The notes beneath the pieces were generated by a model. It worked only from the letters and a program-made list of their open reading frames with translations, made no database searches and was not told the DNA's origin. 64,000 nt of DNA from Taxawa tesnikishii (nom. ined.) (Eukaryota; Ascomycota; Dothideomycetes; Dothideales). The stretch spans positions 1,860,001-1,924,000 of the forward strand of contig JAPDRO010000002.1 in assembly GCA_030247885.1 (NCBI GenBank). Reading direction: 5' to 3'. The position numbers and the translations under genes were made by a program. Shown piece after piece: positions 46,508 through 58,059 of the stretch (the stretch's first letter is position 1; the number at the start of each line of letters is the position of its first letter).

Positions 46508-49092
46508 ATGCGCTTTACCACCCAGTTGCTGGCCGTCGGGCTGGCGCTCATCGAGTTCACCTCCGGCCAAGCTCTCACCACCGCCGAGCTGGCCAACCTC
46601 GAGCACTACTGGTCCTATGGGAGGTCGGCACCAGTCTACCCTACTCCCCAGACCTCTGGGCTCGGTGAGTGGTCTACGGCTTACGCAAAGGCGAAGCAGT
46701 TGGTCGCCCAAATGACCAACTACGAGAAGAACAACATCACCTACGGCCAAACCTCTACGACTGGTTGCTCTGGTGTGTCCGGAACTGTACCAAGACTTGG
46801 GTTCCCAGGCCTTTGTCTGCAAGATTCCGGCAATGGTGTGCGCGGAACGGACGGTGTCAACGGTTACCCCTCTGGTGTTCATGTCGGTGCTTCTTGGAAT
46901 GAAGACCTGGCCTACGATCGCGCGCTGGTAGGTCTTACTAGTCGACCACAAAAAGTGACTATGGACTGATGTGTCTGCAGTACATGGGCGCCGAATTCAA
47001 GAACAAGGGTGTCAGTGTCGCTCTTGGTCCTGTAGTAGGCCCTCTTGGCAAGGTTGCCAAGGGCGGACGTAACTGGGAGGGCTTCAGCAACGACCCCTAC
47101 TTGAGTGGTAGGCTCGTTTACGAGACTGTGCAGGTGAGTTTGTCCCGCAGCAAACTGCGGAGACTGTGACTCAATGGCTAACGCCTTGCTGCAGGGATTG
47201 GAGAAGAATGTGATGTCTTGTGTCAAGCACTTCATCGGCAATGAGCAAGAGACCAACCGTATCCCACCTGCTCTGATCAGGGGCGCGCAAAACCAGTCTC
47301 TTTCGTCCAACATTGATCCAAAGACGGAGCACGAGCTTTACCTGTGGCCCTTCCAGGACGCAATCAAGGCCGGTGCGGGATCCGTCATGTGCAGCTACAA
47401 CCGCTACAACAACTCCTACGGCTGCCAGAACAGTTACAGCATGAACGGCTTGCTAAAGGGCGAGCTTGGTTTCCAAGGATTTGTTGTTTCTGACTGGGGC
47501 GCTCAGCGCACCGGTGAGGCTAGTGCCAACTCCGGTCTGGACATGGCCATGCCTGGCAGCACTTACTGGCAAAACGGAAACCTCAGTCAAGCTGTCACCA
47601 ACGGCACGGTTGCTCAGTCCCGCCTTGACGACATGGCTACTCGCATCATTGCCACCTGGTACCGCCTTGAGGAACTGAACAGCCCGGCCTTCGAGAATCC
47701 TGGCTTCGGTCTGCCCGCCAGTCTTCTGACCCCTCACACCTTGGTAGATGCCCGCGACCCAGCTTCCGAAGACACGATCTTCCAGAGCGCAGTTGAGGGT
47801 CACGTGCTGGTCAAAAACGTCGGTAACACCCTGCCACTCAAGAAGCCCAAGTTCCTGTCTCTGTTCGGTTACGATGCCGTTGCCGCTACACGTAACACGC
47901 CTACCGCTGGTACCAAGTGGAGTTTCGGTCTTGAGAACACGCAAGTTTACCCTAACGGCACATTCTTTAACGACACTTTCCTCTTGGCAACCTTCCTCTC
48001 TAGCGAGCCTGCCGGCACCACCGGTCCAGGTGTCGCTCTCAACGGTACCATGATCACAGGCGGTGGATCTGGCTCCGTGACTCCAGCGTACATTGACGCA
48101 CCCTTCGACGCGTTCCAGCGCCAGGCTTTCCAGGACAAAACCCTTCTTGAATGGAACTTTGCCGACTTGAACGTCACCGTCAACCGAGCGAGCGAGCACT
48201 GCATTGTGTTCATCAACTCGCAAGCTTCCGAGGGTTGGGATAGGCCAGACCTCGCGGATCCCGGTTCTGACGGGCTCGTCGAGATTGTGGCTTCGCAGTG
48301 CAACAGTACTATTGTTGTCCTGCACCATGCTGGCATTCGTCTTGTCGACCGCTGGATTGAAAATCCTAACATTACCGCTGTCATCTACGGTCACCTTCCA
48401 GGCCAAGACAGCGGCCGTGCCCTGATCGAGGTCATGTACGGCAACCAATCCCCATCCGGCCGCATGCCCTACACTGTGGCCAAGAACGAGTCCGACTACG
48501 GCCACCTCCTCAACCCAGTCCTTCCAGTTGGCACCGAGTACTACACGCAAGATAACTTTACTGAAGGCGTCTACATCGACTACAAGCACTTCATCGCACA
48601 AAACATCACTCCTCGCTACGAATTTGGTTTCGGGTATGTGTTCTAACAAGACCAGCATAGTAAGAACGGATACTAACGAATATCCTAGTCTGACCTACAC
48701 CACCTTCAACTACTCCTCCATCCAGGTCTCGCGCAGTAACCACGTCAACACCCAGTACCTGGCCCCCAACACCACCCTCGCCGAGGGCGGCTTGAGCTCT
48801 CTGGGAAACCATCGCCACCGTCTCCTTCAGCGTGCAGAACACGGGCAGTGTCGCTGCCGCCGAAGTGCCTCAGCTGTACGTCGGGATCCCCGGCGGGCCG
48901 CAGAAGGTGCTTCGCGGCTTCGGCAAGCAGACGCTGAAGCCAGGCCAGCAGGGCAACTTCTCCTTCGACCTCAACAGGCGCGATCTGTCTACTTGGACGG
49001 CGCAGGGTTGGGCACTGCAGAAGGGCACGTACCAGCTCTATGTCGGAAAGAGTGTGCTGGATATTCAATTGACGTGCTCGCTTACTATCTGA
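46508..49092 (+). CDS. Secreted GH3 beta-glucosidase
   Basis: About 805 residues in four exons (46508-46927, 46981-47133, 47195-48633, 48689-49092; introns 53, 61 and 55 bp; the last has TACTAAC). Signal peptide [20 protein letters not shown]. The GH3 N-domain shows [32 protein letters not shown] and the nucleophile Asp291 in [11 protein letters not shown]. The C-domain has [15 protein letters not shown] and a closing fibronectin-III-like domain ([19 protein letters not shown]). Many N-glycosylation sites support secretion. It releases glucose from cello-oligosaccharides or other beta-glucosides. Near 48797-48802 the (CT)3 run seems to lack one CT unit; with it [18 protein letters not shown] reads on to the stop. 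Codon use is strongly C-biased. Confidence 0.95.
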
Positions 49093-50493
49093 GTGAAGTG
49101 GGCGGGGATGATGTATCACTCGTACATGAATATATGATATCCCGTTTTTCTTCCTTCACTTCGCTAGACATTCTTGTTGTGCCGAAATTCACGAACGTGA
49201 TAAAAAGTCCCCGTCATATACTGCACTCTACACTTGCGTTGTCCAGTGTCGCGAGAGGGTGTTTACTCTCTGTTGAAGATAAGCGATTCAATGCAGTCTG
49301 GAGACGAACCTAAACGCTCCGACTCGGTTCCCGGCGGTGATGGAGGTGAACGGAACAACGTCGACCGACAGCATCAAGCGGAACAAGAGCAAACAAAGAC
49401 ACTGGAGGCATAACTTGCGGAGCAAACTTCCGAGGTCCAACGGGCAGACCGTCAAGCTCAGGAAGCCAGGCCCGGCGCTCAAGGACACGGATGCACAAGC
49501 TTGCTGCCCTCTTAGTGCAGGCAGAAGGCTGAGGGTTCCAATCCCTTTGGGCTTGCTAGGCAACATACAGAGCGAGTACAGAAAATTGCACTAGAAGAGC
49601 TTCATGGTCCATCCGACCGAACCGAGCGCTTGTAGGGCAGTCTATAAAGCCCACACAGCAAGACAAGGCGGAGAACGACCGCGAAGAGACGAATGGAGGC
49701 AGGGCCAGATGACCACGCTCATGGAAGAGCAAAGAGCACCGACAAGACCGGATCGTCACACTGGTTTCGAGGGAAACGAGAACGCGTCGGGAGGACCAGG
49801 CTGCCGGGGCTGTCGGAGATCGCTCACCCTCAGGCATCCGCTTGGGTTCCGAGAACAGATCGAGTGCTCGGTTCCGTCGCCGTCGGGAATTTCGAGGAGG
49901 CCCGGGCGGTGTATGAATGAGCGCGACGTGGCTGATGAAGACGATCGTGATACAGGGTGGGAACGAGGCCACGGCTGAGCCCAGCGAGCGAGAGCAGTAT
50001 ATCATATGGAAATTGTCAGGAGGACGGGAGGGGACCATGATGGACAGTGGTCGTTGCTCGGTTCGCTGGGGAAGTGCAAAAAGAGCTGGACGGTATGAGT
50101 TAAGGGGAGCCTGTGAATTTTTTCGTTCCTCTTTTGTTCGAGGCGCGGAGAGAAGCATGGAATGCGAGTTCATCAATTCGCTTCATTTGACATGGTTGTG
50201 CACGATGACTTCAGCAACGGTCGTGGTTCGGACGGGTCGAGTATGTGAGCGAGGATGCAAGGTTACTGAGCCATCTTGTGGTTTTGGGGTTATGGTTGGT
50301 CTGTTCTCTTTGATTTGCTGGCGTTTACTTGCGATGTTGCATAGACATCAGTCTGATCAGCATAGAACATAACGATTTTTGTTGGTTCTGAACTACTACT
50401 CATTATACAGTTTGCCTGTAAGTCTTTGGCACTGCCTCCAGGCAAGCCATTCTATGCAGCCGACCTACCAATTGGATATATGGAGATATGTCT
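49093..50493. other. Intergenic, convergent 3' ends
   Basis: 1.4 kb without a supported gene. Frames of 100-206 residues occur on both strands (for example 49556-50176 minus) but lack family features and overlap each other. A short match to a tRNA B box near 49531 has no tRNA around it. Confidence 0.45.
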
Positions 50494-52279
50494 TCACTCC
50501 TCGCGCCAGAACTTTCCAATCACGTCCGGAGGAACAGACTTCCTTCCACCTTTCTTCAACTCGAAAACCTCCAGCTTCAGCAGCTTGACCTTGGAATCGC
50601 ACGTTGCAGCACAAACTCCACCATTCGCTTTCTTCGCAATCTCCTTCAACCCCGCAATCAAGCTCGCCAGTTTCCTCAAAGCGTCCTGGTTCAGCTCTTC
50701 CCATGCGGCAAACTGCACATTCGCGTCCCTGATATCGACCTTGTTGAAGACGCCGTCACCTTTCTCGTGCAGGCCGGTGATGATGTGAGGGATTCGACCG
50801 AACCACAGCTGCGGAAGGTGTTCGCCTATGCTTTTTGGCTTCGCTTTGGCGCGAGTCTTGAGTTCGGCGAGCGCGGATGATGGAACGTTGCTTCCACGAT
50901 GCGAGACTGCAACATCACGGTTGTGACTGGAGGCTGCCGCCTTACCAAAGTTCTGAGCGCTGTATGCTTTCGGTTCAGAAAGCGACAGCTTGTCGAGCGC
51001 CGGCAGCGGTAGTTCCTCGTTCCGAGACGACGAAACATCCGCTTGAGTGACGTCTGTAGAACTGTCCTCAGCCTCGTACCAAGCGTCAACTTCGAATTGA
51101 ACGACACAGTTCAGGCCGCCTAGATTATAGCGGATGACCCGATGATGGCCCTGAGCATCTTCGAGGCCTGAGGTCATCTTTGTAAACGCCGACTCAAAAC
51201 TGTGTCCGAAATTCTGGCCAGACCCGCGTATCAAGTCGCGGACATTTCGTTCATGGCGGAACAGAACAAGCGTGTCTTGTACTACATGCATGTCAATGCG
51301 AAAGCTGTCTCGCACTGACCCCTTGACAAAACTGAGGAGCTTGCGTAGACCGTTGCGGTTTGTGATGCAGTCAACAGCAGTGAAGTTGAAGCCTGGGGTT
51401 ACCTCGCCGACCGCTTTGAATAGAGGTGCGAGGGGAAAGACAGGTACCCGGGCACCGTTCTGATCGATGTAGAGCCCGCCTGCATCCGGCTTGAGTTTGA
51501 TTGGCAAAGTAGGCGGCGTCCACTTTGGCGGCGCACCTATCTTCTCGTGAGCAAGGAGATTAAGGCGTTAGGGGTGGTTTGCTATGATATAGCTGCCAGG
51601 AACAGCATGACTCACCGGGTACATATATGAGATGCGCTTTAGCCCAATCGAAAGAGCCAAGTAGCTCAAAGCCGCTCTGGCTGTCGACCGGCACGGATCC
51701 AATGTTGATATCAGCGGCAGTGACTGTCGCTATCCTTTTCTCTGTATTCCTCAGGATCCAGGAACTCTTGTTACGAACCTTGTCGCCACTGCCAGTGGGA
51801 TATTGACGCCGCTGATTCTCAGTCCTGCTCTGGGCTCTGGTGTTTGAGGCATGCTGCACATGGAAGGCGCCGGCTTCGGGATTGAGCGTTGTCCGTGGGG
51901 AAGTCGGACCCCGAGAAGGACCAGCGACCGCCTGATCGATACCATTGGTGGACTGCTTAGTTTCCGACGCTGACCGATCGGCCATGCTGTTCATGGGAGC
52001 ACTGTGATGTCCTCCGTTCGAAAAAGATGATAGTTTCGTGGTTGCGAACCGACCAGTTGAAGTATTAGTGTTAGGAGGGCAGAGCCGTGTAGCGGGGCGC
52101 CGATCTCCAGCGTGTCTTTTGAGAATTGCCGTTGATGTGGTGCTGCGGTCGTCTGCGAGCTGTCGTGGTTCGGAACGCGTGGAATGGTTTCGGTTGCGCT
52201 TAGCACGCGAGTCTGGCTTCACCTGCGAGGCTGTAGCTGCAGCTTGGGCTGGCGAGGCCTTACTGTCACTCAAATCCAT
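50494..52279 (-). CDS. Fungal hypothetical protein of the 'GGPP synthetase'-labelled family
   Basis: 568 residues in two exons (51616-52279, 50494-51536; 79 bp intron, phases agree). The N-terminal 200 residues are disordered. The conserved part begins GFELLGSFDWAKAHLIYVPG, continues across the splice with APPKWTPPTLP, DQNGARVPVFPLAPLFKAV and FRIDMHVVQDTLVLFRHE, and ends LPQLWFGRIPHIITGLHEKG. This pattern belongs to a large fungal family often annotated as geranylgeranyl pyrophosphate synthetase. No DDxxD prenyl-diphosphate motif or terpenoid-synthase fold pattern is present, so I do not accept that function. An upstream in-frame ATG at 52408 is possible but less likely. Confidence 0.8.
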
Positions 52280-54254
52280 GTTTGGAGGTGCCAACTTTGT
52301 GATGCCAGACTGGTGGAGGGAGCGGCACCTTGGTTGCAGTGGCCGGGGGCGATTGTATTGCAGGGTTACGTTGCTGTTGGTGGGAAACGGGTAGCATCCG
52401 GAAAACAACGAGAGGGAAGGACCTTGTGGTGATAAAGAACTGAAGAAAACGACAAATGGCCTTACGTCGCGGGGAAACAGAAGACTTTAGCAAAAGCTAG
52501 CCGCATACAGTCATGGAGTGAAGCAAACCTGGAATCCGAGACCTGTCGTTGTCCATGCAATAATCTAGGAGCACTCAGCTGCCCAGCACGGGCCGCGTGG
52601 GGCGGCGAAGCAGCAGCTAGCCATACATATGGAGATATATATATCGGCCTCGAAGACTTGAGATGAAAGTTTCTGATTGACGCGCCAGGATGGAACGCAC
52701 GCTTGTACATGGGACGTCGGGAGTGAAGCTGGACCAAGGAGGAGAGAATTCCGAAGCCGTCAGGAGCTCGGACCATCACATGAGCAGTATAAATGATTCA
52801 TCTATTCGTCTTAATGTTCATCGCACACAACCATCTTGGAGCAAACTCCCCATTGTTTTTGTCTTATAGCCCGCTATTGTTCCCCTATGTAGAACTGCAA
52901 GCCCCACTCATAGTCACGTGGTAGGTGCATGAACTCTTCCGTTTGTACCATTCTTGTCCATCTTCATTTAACATTCTCTCCCTCGCTCTTCCTTTCTTCG
53001 TATTGAGGCTATCATCATAAGCGTTGCCAAGTTCTCTAAGGTCTTATGCTCGCGTTGGGATACTGTCCCTTCACTTCATCAGCAGGCCCTGCAGCCGATG
53101 TTCACCACAGAGCAAGCCGGTACGGTCCACGAGCACTTCAAGTAACCATTGCTTTGGCATCTGACACAGACCAGCTGAGCTTGCCCGTAAAAGATATTCC
53201 GACCATGCTGCGTTCCTTTAAGTAGCCGTGGCGCCCTCGTACAAATGTCGGCACCAGAAGCACGTCATATCGCAGCACCTCTTCGCTGAGCGTGCTACCA
53301 CCGACCGTGGTCGTCATCCGAGCCGGCCGCATCTCTGGAAGAACCTTCGGGCTGGTCTGAGACCATAGACGATGGTTGAAAGAAGGCAGCCTTGCGGCGG
53401 AGAGCACTGAGATGCCTCGTGTGTTTGACGGCGATCTGGTTCTGCACCACTTGACGGAACACTTCGACCTGGAAGCAGAGTTCATCCGGCCAAAGGCAGC
53501 CGGCGTTGCCGCCGCGTTTGGTTCTAGACAGCGACAGTCCAAACGATCACACCCCAACCAAATCCCCCAGCGACCGTTGTTCGCACGGGACCACCACCGT
53601 TTATCATCTTACATATATATATAGTCTTGAGCAGGTGAAGAACCCCGCCACGCAATCAACTCCATGCAATAGAGCAGTGGCCGCGCCGGTGTGGCTTCAC
53701 ATGAAAGACAAAGGGGTTTGAGAGCATGAAGAGTACGAAAGGTGCGACTACAGCTTCGTCGACTACGCCATGATGGTGCCCATGACGGAAGGTCCCTCTC
53801 TCTCCTGTCAACTCCTCTGCCATCAGGATACCCCGTCCATCTATCCTGTATGTCAATGGACACGATGAATAGAATAACCATGAATCAATGAAAGGCGTAC
53901 TCGACATCGAGGTTGACGTTTGGCTGTTGCAAATCGAGTGTTGCCCACCGGCACAAGAATGCCTTTTGCAGAATCAAGACCATGCTGCGCGCTTGATACT
54001 GTTGCTCTACCTGCCGCGACGAGGCTGATCAGGCTTGGTTGTAGAGATCGCACATTTGATATTAGTTCCATTACATAACCCGTACATTCCACCAATGGTA
54101 TTGCCCCAAAAAGATGACAGGACAAGAAAAATAAGAAGAGCACGAAAACGCTCGCTAGATGGCAACCCAGATCTCTCACCCAGCGCCAGTAAAGGTAAGT
54201 GCCTTGCGTCAACACCAACAAACCAAATCGTTATAAACTGCCGCGCAGCAACAC
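52280..54254. other. Intergenic
   Basis: Nearly 2 kb without a supported gene. A 139-residue minus-strand frame (53138-53557) is the longest isolated candidate; it has no motif or splice support. Confidence 0.4.
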
Positions 54255-55044
54255 TCAGTGCTCACCATTCGTCATGGGCTGATCACCATCCTCCTTGGGC
54301 TCTTGCTTGATATTGGTCTCCTGCTTGACAACATTCTTCTCGCCCACGGGCTTGTCCTCGACGATCGGAACCACGCTCTGTTGTCTCGCATCAGGCACCT
54401 TGTCCTTCTCCAAGTGCCACTTCTGCACCGCCATGATTATGTCCACAGCCAACTGGCCGTTCTTCCTGAGCGCCTTGTCCCACTGCGACGGCATGCCGTC
54501 GCCCAGCACCAAGAACCTGGCCACCGAGCTGACCAGCAGCTGGCGCATAGGCGAGTCCTCGGTCGTCTCGGCGTACACGTATTGCACGCGGCGCAGCGCG
54601 GGGTAGGTGTTGTTGTCGTGGTAGAACGTGCGCACGGCGTCCAGGACGTCGACGACGAGGTTGTGGATGCTCCACTTCTCGCCCATAAGGTACAGGTCGA
54701 ACAGGCTAGTCAGGTCCTTTTCTTCCTTCGGGGCGGGCACGTGGGAAGAGTAGAGCCAGCCGACGAAGATGCGGAAGGGCTCGTCGTCCTCGTCTGGTAG
54801 CCCAAAGGCCGTTGTGCGGCTCGATTCGGAGTAGAAGATGTTGCGGAAGAAGGTCGAGCGCGCGCAGAGGAGCTTCTCGTGGAGGATCCAGTGAGTGTTC
54901 TCGGGGCCGACGTAGATGTCTACCATGTCGCGGGAGAGCAGCCTGAGAGGGTGTCAATTGGAACTTTCGAGAGGGAAAATGGTGAATGGGGGATGCTTAC
55001 TCGTGGAGCTGCTTCTCCCTGGGTTGGGTGTTCTCTTCGGCCAT
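54255..55044 (-). CDS. BTB/POZ-domain protein
   Basis: 243 residues in two exons (55001-55044, 54255-54942; 58 bp intron). The BTB fold starts with MVDIYVGPENTHWILHEKLL, followed by RSTFFRNIFYSES and DDEPFRIFVGWLYSSHVP, the standard fungal BTB pattern. A helical part (LVLGDGMPSQWDKALRKNGQ) leads to an acidic/lysine tail with two IKQEP/VKQET motifs that resemble SUMO-acceptor sites. Fungal proteins of this size usually have BTB as their only domain; partners and role are unknown. Confidence 0.88.
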
Positions 55045-56165
55045 TGTAGTGTTTTGGGGTTGTTGCTAGCTGTATGCGCTGTGGTGAATATGGTACTCGG
55101 TTGAGTGCGATGCACAGGTTGTATGCGATGAGGCGCAGTAAGACGATATACCACCGTTGATGTTTTGCGGGACAGGGATAGAGAAGACGGGGACAGGGAT
55201 AGGGAAGACGGGGAGGCTGGTGAGGTGAGGCGCCCCTTAAGTAGAGTGGAGTAGGGAGGCTGGTGAGTGGGCTTTGGTGCGTCCAAGAAGTTCATCCATC
55301 GACGTCATCTTGACCGGGCTTGTGTGGCTGCACGTCACGTCACTCACTCCTGCCAAGCTGGGCAGCAGCTCTTACAGCACATGTACTTCTCTCGCCAACT
55401 CGCTGCCACGGACTACCAGCCACGAGCCACGGTCCGCACCCGAAGGTCAACCCACTTCATGCGCCTCGACTTGCACACATACTATGGCCAACCATCCATA
55501 CGCTGTGCCAGTCAACTTATTCAGCTTCAATCGGCAATCCACCCTTCGAAGACCAGCCAGCAACTGATCCATGAGCAAGGCCGCGGTGATGAGACATCGT
55601 CGTCCACCGAACTGGCATATTCAGATGTTGAATCGACCAGATACGCAGGATGAGAATGCCCCCAAATATTTTCAGAGAACATCAAGCGTGCTTCGGATCA
55701 GAGGAAAAGTTGTTTTTTGAAAGTTCGATGTCCATCCCACACATGGCCTCAATACCTCAGCTCAACATCAATCCACTCCATCCATCTACGTACACACTTC
55801 TTCTTAGATAACATCCACACATGCCTCAAGATGAAAAAAAGGAGTTTCGTGACCAAGTCAGTCCCAACACCGCTCCTTGACGCCTCCACCGAATCCCGTC
55901 ATGAAACCTCTTGGTACATCTGTCGCAGGTTAAAGATGGTAGAACAGAAAACCAAAAGAAGCTCCCTCCGTCGCGAGATGCCAACCCATCAACCCAACAA
56001 GCACAAGAACAAAAAAGACGAAAACGAACGAGGAAAAAACAAGGAAGAACACCCATCTTTTCGCCACTGCTCCTCGCTCCAATCGGACAAGTTTCACACC
56101 AACCATATACCCTTTTTGTTGCTTTCTTCAATCATGGAACAGATCCCAGACCATCTCGCAGAGTC
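55045..56165. other. Intergenic, upstream of BTB gene
   Basis: 1.1 kb between same-strand genes. Apart from a short tandem repeat, nothing is recognised. Confidence 0.5.
55169..55211 (+). repeat. Tandem 22-bp duplication
   Basis: Two near-identical copies of GGACAGGGATAGRGAAGACG lie side by side, about 130 bp upstream of the BTB start. A GGGAGGCTGGTGAG word follows and recurs 43 bp later. Confidence 0.75.
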
Positions 56166-57818
56166 TCAAAAATCCTCCTTCTTCCCGTTCCTGACGTGTT
56201 CCTTCCATCTATTCCTGCCCGCTTCGTCCCTCTCGCCCAGCGCTTCCACGCCGGCCCCGATGGCGCTCATGAACACCGATCCGAACGACTCGGGCTGCAT
56301 CTTGCGCTGTGACCGTTTATACTCTCCGTTCCCCTCTTCTGGGGATCCGTTGTCACGCTCATACTCGTCGCGTCCACGACGCCTGCCGATTCCACTGCTG
56401 GGCACACGCGCCGGATCGAAGTGGGCGCTGCTGGTGGGTTGGGTGGCCGAGGCGTGATACTGGGCGCTGTGGGCGTGATGCGGGTGGTTCGGGGGTAAGG
56501 GACTCGGTGGCGTCGGTGGCTGATGCGGGCCTGGACCGCCGTAATGCACGATCTTGGGGAGGAGATCTTCGCGTCCGCCGGCCATGTTCGCGACGGCTTC
56601 CTCGGCACTGCGGAACTCCCTTCGTCGCTCGGGTTGCTGCGACTGCGGTTGTTGAGATGGTTGTTGCGATGGGAAACCGGGAGAGCGAAGTGGTGGCTGA
56701 TAGCCAGGCGAGTGCTGTCCGGGGTGTTGTGAAGGGGTAGGGTGGTTGTGAGGCGTGGGGTGGGCAGCGAAACCGGGCCGTAGTGATGCGGATGCTGGAC
56801 CTGCGGCGAGTGTTTCGGCGGCGAAAACGTCGGCGATGGGTGGTAATCGGTTATTTGTCTGAGTTGCAGGCACGTGGTGGATGTGGCTTGTCTGGCTCAG
56901 GTTGCTGGGTTGATACATGTTTCCGCCAGGACGTAGGCCGGTGAAAGACTGGTGGAGCGGTGCGGATTGGATCACTCTTTCGTTCGCAAACTGCGCGGCT
57001 GAGGGCGCAGAGATGGACAATCCAGGAGGTGGGCCTTTTCGCTTGCTGATACTGGGTGTACGTGCAGGCATGCCGAAGGACGAGCTGTCTGCGGGACGCA
57101 TACTGTGATTGTGGCCATTGAGGACGGGTTCGGAGTCGTTGTGCATGAGAGCTGGACGCGCGGAGCCCTGCCCCTTCTGTCGCGCTTCGATGAGCTGGCG
57201 TTGTTGCTCCCTCACGTCCAGACTGCGCTGGAGTTGTTCGCGCATGCTGGGGTCTTGTGTCTGAAAGCCTGGGGACAGGCACGCGATGCCCATATCTTTT
57301 ATTGCGAGTCCCGCAGACTCTTTGCTCGTCAGTGGAGCCGAGGGACGACCTGCTGAGCCTGTTTGAGGTCCACGGCTCGTGGACATGCTAGCCGTGAGAT
57401 CCAGTCGGCGAGGACGAGGTCGGGCAGAACCCGACTGAGGTTGAGTGTTGGGAGAGGAAGGTTCCTTCTTCACTTTGATCATTGGTGCGATTGTTGTGCG
57501 GAGGCTGTTTGAGGGATGTCACAGTCAGTCCCGGCGTTCTCTCGGTTGTTTGTGCGATGGCCGTGGATGGATCCGAACTCACGAGTTTGGAGACAGTTTT
57601 CCATCCGAGCCTGTTTTGTGTGATGTTTCGGGCGAGTTTGAAGCATTGCTGCGCGGCGTGTCCGTCCCGTCTTCTCGTCGCGGGTTGATGTTCGGCGGTG
57701 CCGATACGGCGTGCGACGTGGGATGCCTCTCAGTCAGCGGTCGTGGATCGATCTGGGGGTTGTCAATTGTAGGTGTTAGCGAGACAGTAGTCGCGGGAGC
57801 AGCGACAATGGTTGTCAT
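56166..57818 (-). CDS. Disordered fungal protein, function unknown
   Basis: 524 residues in two exons (57583-57818, 56166-57504; 78 bp intron, phases agree). Most is low-complexity, rich in Pro, Ser, Gln and His (HPTPHNHPTPSQHPGQH). Four blocks look conserved: MIKVKKEPSSP, a helix CLSPGFQTQDPSMREQLQRS with LDVREQQRQLIEARQK, FRSAEEAVANMAGGREDLLP, and the C-terminus MQPESFGSVFMSAIGAGVEA with charged residues. Short basic patches and VKKEP suggest a nuclear protein. I do not recognise a family. A (GT)18 tract lies about 205 bp upstream of the start. Confidence 0.75.
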
Positions 57819-58018
57819 TGTGCGGAAATGCAGGGTCGGGCGACTCTAGAGGGAGCGGAAGCGCTATCGAAAGACTGCGGGCGGGAGCCTGCAAAGATCG
57901 ACGTTCCCAGTGTCGGCCGGTGCGATACGCTCGGACGGCTGGTGTGGCCGTCGGTGCTGTGCCTCGTCACTCGAGATGATCTGCGAAGCACAACTATCGT
58001 CGATATCACGTGGGATGG

Positions 58019-58059
<41 letters not shown>

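Noticed and set aside
47453-48658. 401-residue frame on the strand opposite the beta-glucosidase
   Set aside because: It mirrors the C-biased codons of the GH3 exon, has no family features and no independent start context. It is an antisense shadow.
49465-49560. Possible tRNA around a GGTTCCAATCC word
   Set aside because: The B-box-like word has a short stem, but no matching acceptor stem, A box or anticodon arm could be found.
49556-50176. 206-residue minus-strand frame between the glucosidase and its neighbour
   Set aside because: It overlaps plus-strand frames of equal quality, and none has motifs or splice signals.
50494-52279. Prenyl-diphosphate synthase function for the 568-residue protein
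   Set aside because: No aspartate-rich motif is present. The name comes from a database habit for this family, not from sequence evidence.
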